64,000 nt of DNA from Rhinolophus ferrumequinum (Eukaryota > Chordata > Mammalia > Chiroptera > Rhinolophidae), in NCBI RefSeq assembly GCF_004115265.2, contig NC_046305.1, positions 42,380,187 to 42,444,186 on the forward strand. Reading direction: 5' to 3'. Position 1 is the first letter of the stretch, and each line of letters starts with the position of its first letter. Shown here piece by piece: positions 48,969 through 60,887 of the stretch. The position numbers and the translations under genes are program-made. The notes beneath the pieces were generated by a model. The model had not been told where the DNA came from. It made no database searches and saw only the letters and a list, made by a program, of their open reading frames with translations.

Positions 48969-49629
48969 GAGGCAGGAGGAGGGTGAAACAAAGTGTCGAA
49001 ATGAATAGGAAGCTGTTTCCACAGGTCAGTGAACAAACTACCATCAGGTCTGAATGGCTCTGGCTCATCTCCACAGCGTGGACCTGCTCTATCTCTCAGC
49101 TGTGCAAGCAGGTTCTCTTCATACACGCCCCTCAGGTGTGCCTGGCGCTGTAGAGACAGAGCTGTAGTGGGGGGGGCAAAAAGGTGGGACTGTGACTGTA
49201 AAATGGAAATATCGGGAGCCACCTCACAGCACGCCGAGAGGACTGGATGACTCCTGCCTGCACATACCGCAAGCACCTAGCTCTGAGCCTGCTGCCTGGG
49301 AAAACAATAGCAGTATTTGAAAGGGAGCACAGAGGAGGGAACACTTAGGTAGGGGTGACGGAGGGAGATAAGACAAGGGAGGAAGGGAAGATCTGACTGT
49401 CAGGAGCAGCCTGAGCTGCTGACTTTGTAAGATAAACGGGATCTTCCAAAGCAGAGAAGAGGTTTTGCTTGTGGAGTGGAAGAAAGGATACAGAGAAGGG
49501 CATTCTAGGCATATGCAAAATAGAACGTGCAAAGGAAGGCCGAATGCCTGTGATAGATAGCCTAGTTTACCTGGGAAACTCCACGCTCAGGAATGTCCAG
49601 CTGACCTGAGGTCAGCACCCTCCCAGGCA

Positions 49630-49810
49630 GCATTGTATAGTGGAGAACTGCTCTCTGGACTCAGACAGACTTGGACTCAGACAGTTCTAATTGTAGCGGT
49701 ATGGTCTGGGGCCATTTCTGAACCTTTCTGAGTCTCAGTTCCTCAGCTGTAAAGGGGAGTTTACTGTTTACCTTGATTAACTGTTGTGATGCCAGGACGA
49801 AATAAAACAA
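49630..49810 (+). repeat. MIR SINE
   Basis: 'gcattgtatagtggagaact' head, 'tctctggactcagacagac', 'cagttcctcagctgtaaagg'. Sense, diverged. Confidence 0.65.
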
Positions 49811-50984
49811 TGCAGTCCCAGGCCATGCACGGCCTGTGGGACCTTGCTCCTGCCTCTTCTGTGAGGCCCAGAACCTGAGACTCAGATTTCTGGAATCAGG
49901 AGGTGTCAGGAGTAGTCTGTTGCAGCCCCTTAGGGCAGGGAGCCCTTCTCCAGCTGCACTGCCAGGTGGTATCCAGGTTCTGCCTGACACCTTTGGGCTT
50001 GGGCGAACGTCACTGTCTACTACAACGCTGACTATAGCCATTTATCGTATCTCACTCTGACAGTGTCCTAGGGGACAGAAAAAGGGGAAGAGAGCGATTA
50101 GGAATCGTGACCACTGCTTCATAGATGCAGAGACTTAGAAGGAAGCCTTGAAAGTCACTGATCCTCACTTCTTAGTCACACAGACGCACACCAAGGTTCC
50201 CCAGTGAGTTAAGGCAGGTGTCCAGATTGCCCTGGGAAGGGCTGTTCTACAGCAGCCTTCGGCTGAGCTGGCTCCAGCCTAGTGGCATCCCAGAGAGCTG
50301 ACCAAGTCCTGCAGGCTGAGCTCTGGGAGCTAAGGCTGCAGGCTGGGAAGGGTCTTGCGCTGAGTGTCACTCACATCACCATATCACAGTTACTGCCCTG
50401 GAACCCTGCATGGACCAGGCAGGACTGAGTGCTGTGACTGGGGATTTGTCCCTGCTCGGTCAGGGACAGGACACTGGGGCCAAAGGGGCAGACTGGGGCA
50501 GGCTGGTGGGACTAAACGCACCAACTGGGGTGGGATAGGTTGGCAGCAGTTTTAGGAAGGATGTCATGCTGAGAATTCCGAGGGACACTCAACACTGTTA
50601 AGAAGTCAGTGTTGGAGGCTGGGCACAGGTGGTTAGGTGTCCCCACAGGGGACAGCCCAGAGTCACCATGGAATCCTGGCACAGAGGGAGCCACCAGGCA
50701 GGAGTCAGCATTGCGGTATCTCTCATTCCCGATCCTGGGTGGGCAAGAACTGGCAAGAGCAAGGCAGACCCCTAAGCTGGAGGAAGTGGCCGCTGGCTAA
50801 GTTCGTGGACATGGGCGAAGGCCCTGGGAATCAGGCTAGTGTTACTTGTGGCCTCTGGGGGCTGCTAGTAGGGGCAGGTGGCTTAGCTGTGGAGACGGAG
50901 GCTGTAGAAACTGGGAACCATGCAGACCACGGACAGGCTGGGTCAGGAAGGGCAGCGCCTCCAGATAACGGCTCACAATGGTGT

Positions 50985-51175
50985 CAGATTAGAGGTATGA
51001 CTGGACGACGGAAGGACACCCTGCAGCAGCTCTGCTGCTATCTTGCTGGGTGACTTGGGGCAATTCCTTTAGCCTCTCTGAGCCCTGGTTTTTCCTCTGC
51101 AAACTGGGGCTAACAGCCCTGCTCTGCCTGCCTCATAGGTTCTCTGCAGGTTAAAATAAAAGCTGCACTGCCTTG
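50985..51175 (+). repeat. MIR SINE
   Basis: 'gctgggtgacttggggcaat', 'ttcctttagcctctctgagc', 'cctcataggttctctgcagg'. Sense copy without its 5' end. Confidence 0.75.
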
Positions 51176-53224
51176 TACTAAAGTGACAAGCTGCCTCCCA
51201 TCTCATCATGAGGTCCTTCCACCTGTGAGTCCCCCAGCGCGCCGACCTGGCCTCTGGCTTTCTCTGTGTCCCCCAGGGTCCAGGATAGGACTGTGGCCCT
51301 CGGTGCAGACTGAGTGAGAGGCCTGGCCACCGCTGAGGCCAGCCTGCGGGGCCCTGGCAGCCGGCAGGGTTGTGAGGAGGGAACAGCCTGGTGATGGATA
51401 GCGCTGCCAAGCCTTGCCCATCTGGCAGCCCGAGCAATTTGCATAAAAACAAAGACAGCTCCAGTGGCATAAAATATTGATGCCCTGAGACTCTTCAGAA
51501 TGGTGTTTTGGTCTTGTTCAGCGCGGGCCCCGCATGGGGCTGTGGTGATAATGGCGCCTCCTGCCCACTGAGTTTTGTTCCGAGGGGCTGCAAGGAGGGA
51601 GAGTGCCCCTGCCCAGGGGCCACCTGGGGGGCCTTGTGGACACGCGTTAGTCTTGGGTTTCAGGTGATACTGATTTTAATCAAACTGATTTGGAAAAAGA
51701 ACCGCACTGGATCAGGTTCTGAGTGGCTCAGTTTCTAGTCTGATGAAGGCAGATGGGAGCTCAGTCCTCTCCGGAGGCTCCACCTCCCTCTCCAACCCAG
51801 GGGGGAGACCGCATCCCGAGGAGGCGCTACTATGGGAGGGTGTGATTGTGGGGGGTGCATTCCCCTCGGTGTCCTGGAGGGGGCGCCCTCATGAAAAATG
51901 CCCACACATCCGACTAGGGTGGGGGTGGAGGTGGGGGTGGAAAGGGGAGGGTGCTTTAGACACAGACGCAGCACTTCTTGTGTCTATCCTCAGGTCAGGG
52001 CCAGAACTCTGTTTATCTCTAATTCGGCTTCTCCCAGAAGGTGGGGGTGGTAACAAAATGTGAGCTCCCTTCTCAGCTGTGTTCTGCAGGCGCTGCCTTC
52101 TGGCCCAGACCCCTCCATCTCCATCTGCCAAACGAGCGCGAACATTCAGCTCCAGCCAGATTCCTACCGCCAGAGCAGGCCAGTCCTAATAGGTCTCTCC
52201 GTGTGAGCACCTCCAGGCCGTGGGCCAAGGCTTAGTCATCTTTGTATCCTCAGCTCCTGGCACACAGGAGGCAGCTGAGAGATGGTTGATGAAGTTAACA
52301 GCCTTGACCAATAGGATGAAGGGTGTGACCACCGACCAATAGCAAAGTCTGTCAGTTCCGGCAGAGAGGTTTGGTGGGGGCGAGGGGGCTTCTCCGTAGC
52401 TCTGGGTAGTTGGCAAGAATCTGTAAGCTTCCTCTCTGGCCAGGGCTCCCACCTTTCATTAGAGCTACAGCAGGCCAGCACTTTGGGCTGTTTCTTTTTT
52501 TGTTTGGGGGGAGGGGGGAACGGTGATTTAAAATTTTATTTTCCTGTTATTCAAAAAGAAACACACGTTTACAAATAGAAAATTTGTGAAAAATGGAAGA
52601 GTGTAAAGAAAACAACTACAATGTTCTCAACATGTTGAGCCATTTCTTAACATTCTTATTCTAAATATGGCTGACTTGGCTGGGGTAGGGGTTGGAGAAG
52701 GCCTCCCCCCCCCATTCTGTGAGCAAGTGATGCCAACCGCATCCACCTGCTCACCCCTTGGCTCACACACGGAGCAAACCCCTTGACCCCGTATTTCTCA
52801 CTCCAGTGGTTTAGGAGGAGAACTGCTTGCTTGTCTGGGTGGGCCCGGCAAGCTCTTTGTGAACAGGCTGAAGAATCCAGACCCCTTTGGGTCATTCTCT
52901 TTACCTTTGGTGACTCAGCACTGGCAGGACCCACCTGATCAAGGCCAGGAGGCTGGCCAGTCCTTTACTCCAAGTGGGGTGTGGAGGAGGGAACTGGAGG
53001 ACAGGGCAGATAGCTACCTAGCAGGTCGTCATCTTGCCCTGTAGGAAACACCGTTAACCTAAGGTCTTTTCTGAGATCAGAGTGTTAACGATCACTTTTG
53101 GAGTGCTTACTGTGGCTAGACACTCTCCTTAGCTCTTTATTTCATCTTCAAAATGACTCAAAGTTTTTAAAATTTCACTATTTAACAAATACTTATTGAG
53201 CATTATTATTGTCTTAAGTTAGAA

Positions 53225-53545
53225 ACTAGGGGTCAATTTTGACTCCCTCCCAAGCCCCATTCTCTATTCTAAGTAATCACCCACTCCTTTCATTTTTCAC
53301 CTCCCTGGCGTCTCTCCTTTCTGCCGCCCTCCTCCCTCTCTCTGGCCATGGATGCTTTGAAGTGATCTTTGTACAGGTTTCTCCTTTTTCCTTCCAGTCT
53401 TCTCTCCATGCAACATCCTGAGTGACAGTGCCATATGCAAATCAGATCTGTCACTTCCCTCCTCAAAATTCTTCAATGACTCACCATCTGTTATGGTGCA
53501 GAACTGCAACTCCTTTCATGGTGTATGGGGCTTGTGGGCCCTGAA
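53225..53545 (+). repeat. L2 LINE, left part (split by an LTR)
   Basis: L2 text: 'ccatgcaacatcctgagtga', 'cagatctgtcacttccctcc', 'ttcaatgactcaccatctg'. It continues at about 53975 after the LTR fossil. Confidence 0.65.
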
Positions 53546-53554
53546 TATTGGTTT

Positions 53555-53970
53555 TCCTTTCTTGCTTAATAATGTCATTTTTGGCTAGGTGTGAGGTTGC
53601 AAGAAGGAAGACATTTCACAGCCTCCCTTGTAGCTGTGTGGTCATGTGACTAAGGAGGGACTAAGTGAGGGATTACCTGGCAGCTTCCTGGGGGCCCTGT
53701 TTTAAGAGCCGGCACTCAAGTGCCCCTTGCTCTCTTCTTTGTCCTTTTCTTATCCATGCGGCCTGAAACAAGATGTCCCTTCTTGACCGTGAGGTCAAGT
53801 CGATGCACAGGGAAGCAACAAGACAGAAGGAGCCTGGCTCCCTGACATTGGAATCCAAACCAGCCCTGGATCACATATCTGGCCTTTATGTAAGAGAGAA
53901 ATAATATTCTATCTTGTTTAAGCCACTTTTGTTTTTGTCACCTGCAGTCAAACCTAACCCAACTACAGCA
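53555..53970 (+). mobile_element. Ancient LTR fossil (ERVL/MaLR-like) inserted in an L2
   Basis: Recognisable by 'tgtggtcatgtgactaagg', 'gcaacaagacagaaggagcc', 'tatcttgtttaagccac' and 'gtcaaacctaac' near the end. The family is not certain. It is a broken solo LTR, old, with L2 sequence on both sides. Confidence 0.6.
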
Positions 53971-53974
53971 CACA

Positions 53975-54420
53975 AGACCAGTCCCACCTCACCTTGCACC
54001 CTGACCTCATTGGGTGGGTCCTTCAACACTGCCAGGATGACACGCTCCCTGGGCTCTGCCCATGCTACCCCCTCTGATGTCCCCTGGACTCTGTCCTTAT
54101 TGTCCCCTTGGTCTGGGATGCCTTGGCACCCAGTCCCCCCGAAGCTCGTGCACTTGGCAAACTCTTCTGGTCCAGCTAGAGCATCACCCTTTCATCGAAG
54201 CTTTCTCTTTTGGTCACATGAGGTTGTTCAAGCCCTCCTTCCCACAGGCTCCTACGGAACCAGGTACATTCGTCTACGTAGCAGCGGGCACATTGTAACT
54301 GCTTGTTTCCCCTCCTCTTATGGCCAAGGACAGTAGCTATTCACCTTTGCATTGTCTCTGACTAGTACAGTGTTTGGCAAACAGTAAGCATCTAATGAAT
54401 TCTTGTTGAATAAATCACTT
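53975..54420 (+). repeat. L2 LINE, right part and 3' end
   Basis: 'caacactgccaggatgacac', 'ggtctgggatgccttggc', 'tacagtgtttggcaaacagt' and 'gaattcttgttgaataaa' follow the L2 order to its 3' end. Confidence 0.7.
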
Positions 54421-54997
54421 CAGGTTTCAGGAAAGGTCCAGTGTTGGTGGGACCCCAAGAAAGGGACAAGGCCCTATTTCCCGATAAGTCTTCCCCTTGG
54501 GCTTCACTTATGTCCATGCAGCAAGAGGATAGGCCAGAAAGGAGCTCCTGAAAGTGCAGCCTGAGAGGCCACTTCCAAATTCTCTGCTTTTTAGGACAGT
54601 CTCGGCACTCCCAGCCCCTCTCTGGGTCACTCAGTCTGTGGTGTGTAAGCCAAGGCCCCTTCGGCTCTGGCTACTCTTAGAAAAAGCAGCAACAAGAGGA
54701 GGGGGCAGAGGGCCCCACAGCCCAGGACACCTCCCAGGATGGTGGGTTGGGGGCAGGGAATTACTCTCCCCAGATCAGAGGGTGTGTGTGCTAGCTGCTG
54801 GCTGCCAGCGGGGCGCAGGTGGGGAGATGCTGGACCTCAAGGAGTCAGCCAGGGAGTTGCTGACTCAGACTTGGGGAGGGCAAGCGTCTGGGGTTAGGCA
54901 CAGAGCATGAGGGCCCGCCACAGGGTCCAAGAAGCACAGGGGACTCCTGATTCTGCATCAAAGCTCAGCCAGGGCAGGAGGAAGGAGATCAGCAGAG

Positions 54998-55182
54998 GGG
55001 AAGAGCACACATCTGGAAACAGATGAGCTGGAATCAAGCCCTTTCATCTCAATTTACCCAAATCCTTCAGCATTTCATTCCCTCATTTGTAAAGTAGGGA
55101 AGATCATACCAAGTCCTAATTTATGAGGTTTCTGTGAGGGTCACAGCTGATGGCATCCAGGAAAGTGCTTTCAAACTGTAAC
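54998..55182 (+). repeat. MIR SINE
   Basis: 'ggaatcaagccctttcatct', 'cattccctcatttgtaaagt', 'aggtttctgtgagggtcaca'. Sense, moderately diverged. Confidence 0.65.
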
Positions 55183-55299
55183 GTGTGCCTGTGGCAGTTG
55201 TGCCGTTGGCCTTCACCCTCTTTATAGCGATGCCCTTTGTCATGTGACTTTGTGGTTCCTCCTAGCCCTTGATTGGGGTTCAACCATGACTCCTTTGCC

Positions 55300-55628
55300 A
55301 ATAAAAGGAGGTGGAAGTGTCAGCATGGTGGTACCAAGCCTCAACCTTAGGATGTCTTATGGATTTCTGCTTGGTTTCCCTCAGCTGTCAGTGCCTTACA
55401 ACTTGCCTCGGCGAACCTGCTAGTCCAAGGAGAGTGGGAGCCATGGACACCAGAGCTGCCTCAGCTGAGCCCAGCTCAGACCACGAGATTTCCAGCCAAC
55501 CCCCAGACACAGGAGCAGGCCTGGCCAAGATCAGCCAACCCACAGATGCATGAGAAATCGTAAGTGACTGTGGTTTTAAACCCAAGTTTGAGGGTAGTCT
55601 GTGATGTTATAATATCTAGCTGATACAG
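55300..55628 (+). mobile_element. MLT1-type LTR fossil
   Basis: An old MaLR LTR in sense with 'gccaagatcagccaaccca', 'cagatgcatgagaaatcg', 'gtggttttaaacccaag' and the terminal 'atctagctgatacag'. The left limit is uncertain. A broken solo fossil of early placental age. Confidence 0.65.
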
Positions 55629-56524
55629 TGTCCCTCCTCTAATTCCCAAACTTGGCAAACAGGTAACAGTCAAACTACATGGCCAATGTATGATGGATCA
55701 GAACAGAGACAACCTTAAAGAGAGAGAATGCCAAGAGGGCCAAAGAGACTTGATGAATTCACATACGCACACAAAGAACGTATCAAGCAGAAGAAAAATC
55801 AGTCAGAAACAAAAGCAGAAGGAAGGAGAACCAGTCAGGTGAAAGCGGCAGAGGCCATCTGACCCCTGTCTGGATGGAGCTTGTCTGGCAGGTATTGGGA
55901 GGAGCTAGTCTGCTGACAGATGGACCCCAGTTGTAGAGAGGGGTGTGGTAGGGCAGGAGGGCCCAATGCCATTAGGCCATCAAATAATTTAATTAACTCA
56001 CATTGGCTGGCCCCTCAATGTTTCTATAATTTGTCTCCCATGGAGAGACGGCAGTCAGCTTCATTAAGTTTCGGATCTATTAGACAGTTATCTTGCTCAC
56101 TGTGATTTAATTGGCATTCTGGTCTTTCTTAGGTTTCATGTACGGTTTGTTAGTGTACATCACTACCCCCAAATCTGACAGACTTCATTTGGGATCCCTG
56201 ATAGAACTTGAGTTGATCAATTTGTAAGGCCGAGGGCTACAACCTTGTAGGAAGAAACATCATCAGAAGAGAAGCCGCCTCTGTGGTCCAGCCAACTGGC
56301 CTCATGAAGTCTCTGCATTAATAACCACCTTCCCTTCCAATTCTATGGTGATGTTGTTGTCCAGGCACATACAAATCTCGGTGAGATCAGAGGGATGATC
56401 TCTCCTGGTTGGTAGGGGAGGTTGGGGGAGGGAGGCCCTGAACTTGACCTGTAGATTCAGAGACTCATTACCTAGCAGTATCTTTCCAGTCCCTTGTGTC
56501 TCACTTTGAAAGGACAATCCTGGG

Positions 56525-56660
56525 ATGGTGACTCAGGAAGGTGGTGACGCAGACCGTCTAGTCTAACCTTCTCACTTTATACAATTGGACACTCAGGCTC
56601 AGAGAGTTTATATAAGTTGTCCAGATTCACATAACCCCATGAATCCTCCACACGGGAGGA
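56525..56660 (-). repeat. MIR/MIR3-like fragment, antisense
   Basis: 'ccttctcactttatacaatt' and 'ggacactcaggctcagagag' give a short antisense MIR core. Confidence 0.45.
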
Positions 56661-57164
56661 TTCACATTTGGGAGAGCCACAGATTTGGTCTATGGCGTGG
56701 CTGATTGAGCAGAGGTCTGGCATGCGGGCGTGCGTGCATCCCTGAGGAGTCACGTTTAACGCTAAGACTCTGGTATTGTGTACTTCCGTTGGGGTCTCAA
56801 CATGTGCTGCTGACTCGCTGAGGTTTGGAGTTGGGGAATGGTCTCAGTCCTAGGTTTGGCTGGCTGGGGCTTCCCATCTGCTATCCATTCTCTCTCAAGC
56901 TGTGATCTTGGCCGGCGCAACCCACTTACTTGTGCTTCATTACCTGTATTCTCTTTCCAGCTGGTTGCACTCCCAGAAGATAAGAAGTTACGGAGTTTTC
57001 TCTTTCCTCTGTATTTTCTAGCTCTCTCCCTCCGCCTGCATATATTCACTCTTAGCACTGAAGTTGACTGCGCCTGGACAGCTCACGGAAGATTTCTATA
57101 GAGGAGCAAGGGGATGTTCTTGATATGACTCCAGGTCCCGGTACAGGGCAGGGGAGGAGCACCG

Positions 57165-57315
57165 GCCTGGGCCTCAGACCACCTCAGTTCTAACGCTCTG
57201 GCTCTGGGATGTTAAGCAGGTCATTTGATTTCTTTGGGTCCCAGATTCTTTATCTGTAAAACAAAAGTGTTCAGCTACTTAAATTGTGTCTAGTGCTAAC
57301 ATTCTGTGGTTTCAT
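57165..57315 (+). repeat. MIR SINE, partial
   Basis: 'ctctgggatgttaagcaggt', 'cccagattctttatctgtaa' and 'aacaaaagtgttcagc' are the sense MIR middle. Confidence 0.6.
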
Positions 57316-58439
57316 TTTGAACTCACCAACATTTTTTGTTTGCAGAGTTGAGGAACCATGTCTCCCCGATTATGTGAGCGCTGTCCTTGGTGCTGAGGTC
57401 TTGGGTATCGCCTCTTGGTCAGACTGAGGAAAGAAGAATCAGCTTCTCAGAATGGGGGCGCCATTGAAAGTTTTGACAATTAGGATTTGGATCCTAAAAC
57501 AGTTCTCCAATAAGCAGGCTACAGACCTGGGGCTTGAAGATTTCTCATAAACCTGTTGTTGTAGAATTTGATCTATATTCTCCAGGCCTCCAGAATGGTT
57601 TGGCAAAATGTCTTACATGAACAGTCTATATTTTGGTGGTAGGATCATATATATCCTGGATTTTCTGGTACCGTCCCAATTTCAAATATGCTATCACATG
57701 GTTTCCATAAATCATGGCAATGTCCCTGAAATTCTAATATTTTGCCACCTAGCCCACATGTCCATGGGGTCCCTTGGTTATGGAAGTAGTTTAATAATCT
57801 TTTGTCCAATTACGTGTCTAGATTTCTGGCTTTGAAATGTGGCCTTGGCATAGATATAGTCTCTTTGATATCTCTTATGTTGAGATTGTAAAGCCACTGG
57901 ATAAGGAACTGCCAGGCTTCTTCTTTTCCATAAAAAGATTTTGTGATTAGAGGGCATGTCTAATGTGATGATAGGAGCTCCCAAACTCAGGACAAGAAGG
58001 CGAAGGAATAAGCCTTTCTGAGTAGGTCGTGTCTACACCATATCACATACGAGTTAATAAGGGTAAAACATAAGAGAAGGGAGGTCTGGGTGTCTACACA
58101 GCACCAGAAGGCCTGGGTGGTCGTCCTCTAGTTCCTGCTTACTTGACCAGTTGCTGTGACACTGTGTTGACACAATAGTGGTGATAGAATGGGGATAGTC
58201 ACACACTTAGTAAGCTCCTCTCCTAATGCTGGTGAAACTGGACAATGGCAGGAGGCCAGTGACGGCCCAAGAACAACCTATGGGACTGGTTAGAGTGCTT
58301 CTGAAAGCCCGGTGGAAAAAGGTCCCATCTCAACCTGCCTCTATCTTCATCAAAGGCTTCGGTTCTCTGTCTCCCTTGGAACTGAGTTTCCTCACTGTCC
58401 ATGTTGGGGAACCCAATTCAAAGTTGATACCAGGTATTT

Positions 58440-58865
58440 AATTCAGGAAGTATTTATTGAGCACTTACCATGTACTATTATTGTGCGTTGACCAGGAGGT
58501 AGGTGGAAGCTGAGAGTTTCCTGGCAGGGAGGAAGCCAATAAAGAAAGTGGTGGAGGAGGGCTGGGAGGCAAGAGGAGGAGGCTTGCCTGGAAACTTCAG
58601 GAAGGGAGGCGATGGTATGGGATTATGACTGGACTCTAGAGCTAGTCCGCCTGAGGTTCAAGCCCCGACTTAGCTGCTTAATAGCTAGCTGTGTGACCTT
58701 GGGGAGGGCGATGGACCCTCCTAAGCCTCAACACGTTAATTTGTAAAAGGGAGGGGGTAAAACTAGCACCCCTACCTCACAGGGTTGTTGTTGGAAGTAA
58801 ATAAGATTGTTTAGGTAAAGGGTTTAGTTCAGTGCCCGTGAGTGCTTCACAAAAGGCAGCGCTCT
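58440..58865. repeat. L2 (-) end followed by a MIR (+)
   Basis: Antisense L2 'aagtatttattgagcactta' at 58447. From about 58611 a nearly complete sense MIR: 'ggattatgactggactctag', 'gaggttcaagccccgac', 'gctgtgtgaccttggg', 'cacagggttgttgttgg'. Confidence 0.8.
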
Positions 58866-60230
58866 TTATTACATACGTGTGATGTACGCACGATGTGTGG
58901 GTAGCGTGAGAACAATAGTTATGATCCATGCTGTGCCCTCTCCCTCCCGCCTCCAGAGGCTATGAGGTTGTTGAAGTTGGTCTTGCAGTTTCTGCTTTCC
59001 CTCTAGGATACGGTAGCAATCTTGTTACATCTTATTATCTTTCAGGTGGTTGCACATGAATTGCTTAGATATTTGCTCCACATCTTACCTGGTGCAGACT
59101 GAGTTGTTGGCTTCGTACCTGGAGGGTTGGCTGGGCTCTCAGCCTAAGGGTTGTCTCAATATCCACCGCAGAGTAGTCCTTAGGATGTCTGCCATCCTCT
59201 GGGCATCTAACAACCCCTAATGCATTGGCCAAAGATTCACAATTTCCTAAGTGCCCTCAGGATGCAAGTGAAAGAGGCCAGCTAGTTATGAAATTAAAGA
59301 GGCCTCTTTAATTACTTCCTGTCCTAATCAAGTATGACTTTTTATACTTCAGTCAAACAAGGCACCCTAATCATGTGATTAAAGTTGATCTTTTAAAATA
59401 AAGACAGTGACTCAAAGAAAAAAAATGCTCCTGTCTTCTCATTGTCTCTTGTTATTCTGTCATTCAGCTAGGTGGAAGAGGGCGGCTGCAGGGGGTGGAA
59501 GTGGTATGACTTCCTCCTTCCTTCTCTTTTTCCTTTTATGTGTGTTTCCATCTTTCCCTGGCAAGATCTTTCCTCCTTCTCACACTAGCTTTTATCGCTA
59601 TACAGCTGAGTCCTGCTCTTCTTTTGGTCTGATGAAAAATGCACCTGGGAGCATTTCTATCTAATTTTCAGAGCCTTCAGGCACCCTCTGTACACTTAGA
59701 CAGCCTCACTCTGTCCTGAGGATTCGTTCTGTGTTGATGCAGCAGCAAGGACAGCAAACAATCATAGTTACACACACTGGATTTGTGCTAACTGTGCTGG
59801 CTACCCCTTCTCACCCTCCCTTGCTGTTTGCTCCCAGGCTCTCTGAGAGATTCATGAGGGAGTAACCCAGGACTCGGCCCTGCACTTCCTCTTCTCTATC
59901 TGCATTTGCTCCCTTGGTGATCTCATCCACTCTCATGTTTTAAATATCCTCTATATGATGACTCCAACACTCTCCCCAGCCCAGACTTCTCTCCTGAACT
60001 CCAGGCTTGTCTATCAAACTACCTACCCTGTGTCTCCACTCGATGTCAATTTTCAGCCTAGCATGTCCCAAACTGCTCTCCTGAGATTTCCCATCAAATC
60101 AGCTTCTCTTGATAGATTCCCAGTCTCTCTCAGTAACTGCTAACTCCATTTTTTCAGGTGCCCAGAAGAATCTGGTGTTCTCCTTAACTTCATTCTCTCA
60201 CTTTCCACATCCAATCTACAGCAAGTCATA

Positions 60231-60887
60231 CGCTGGCAGACAATTACGTTTGCAAACTTGTTGCCATGCTGTTGCTAACCTTTTTTGATATCAGAGGGAT
60301 TATTCATTATGAATTTGTACCCACTGGACAAACATTTAACCAAATTTACTATTTGGAAGTGCTGAAAAGGCTGCGTGAAAAAGTTAGATGACCTGAACTT
60401 TTTGCCAACAATTCCTGGCTCTTGCATCGTGACAATGCACCAGCTCACACAGCACTGTCTGTGAAGGAGTTTTCAGCCAGGAAACAAATAACTGTATTGG
60501 GACACCCTCCCTACTCACCTGATCTGGCCCCCAGTGACTTCTTTCTTTACCCAAAGATAAAGGAAATATTGAAAGGAAGACATTTTGATGACATTCAGGA
60601 CGTCAAGGGTAATACAACAACAGCTCTGATGGCCATTCCAGAAAAAGAGTTCCAAAATTGTTATGAAGGGTGGACTAGGTGCTGGCATCGGTGCACAGTT
60701 TCCCAAGGGGAGTACTTTGAGGGTGACCGTAGTGGTATTCAGCAATGAGGTATGTAGCACTTTTTTTTTTTAAATTTTTTTAAATTTTTTAATTTATTGG
60801 GGTGACAATTGTTAGTAAAATTACATAGATTTCAGGTGTATAGCACTTTTTCTAGGATGAGTTTGCAAACTTAATTGTCCAAACTTG
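60231..60887 (+). mobile_element. Mariner DNA transposon, internally deleted, with transposase relic
   Basis: The ends share inverted text, gacaatta and gtttgcaaact, placed 8 bases inside TA dinucleotides at 60229-60230 and 60888-60889, which fits the TA target duplication of mariner. The relic transposase reads, in one frame at 60422-60748, HRDNAPAHTALSV, HPPYSPDLAPSDFFLYP (the mariner YSPDLAPSDFF hallmark, with catalytic-region Asp) and SQGEYFEGD at the C-terminus; upstream, DIRGIIHYEFVPTGQT is visible before a stop near 60389. The N-terminal DNA-binding half is absent, so about half of a 1.3-kb element is left. It is nonfunctional. An L1 tail is inserted in its 3' UTR. Confidence 0.88.
60764..60840 (-). 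mobile_element. Very short antisense L1 insertion inside the mariner
   Basis: A T-rich tail from about 60761, then 'ttattggggtgacaattgtt' and 'acatagatttcaggtg': the same L1 3' end as at 13940. The mariner word tagcacttttt stands on both sides (60755-60765 and 60841-60851), a target duplication of about 11 bp. The insertion is 5'-truncated to under 100 bp. Confidence 0.8.

Noticed and set aside
48842-49153. Arg-Glu repeat protein frame
   Set aside because: It arises solely from the (GA)n microsatellite.
59330-59430. AATAAA followed by an A-rich run, like the tail of a retrocopy
   Set aside because: No parent transcript could be recognised upstream on the plus strand and no target duplication was found.
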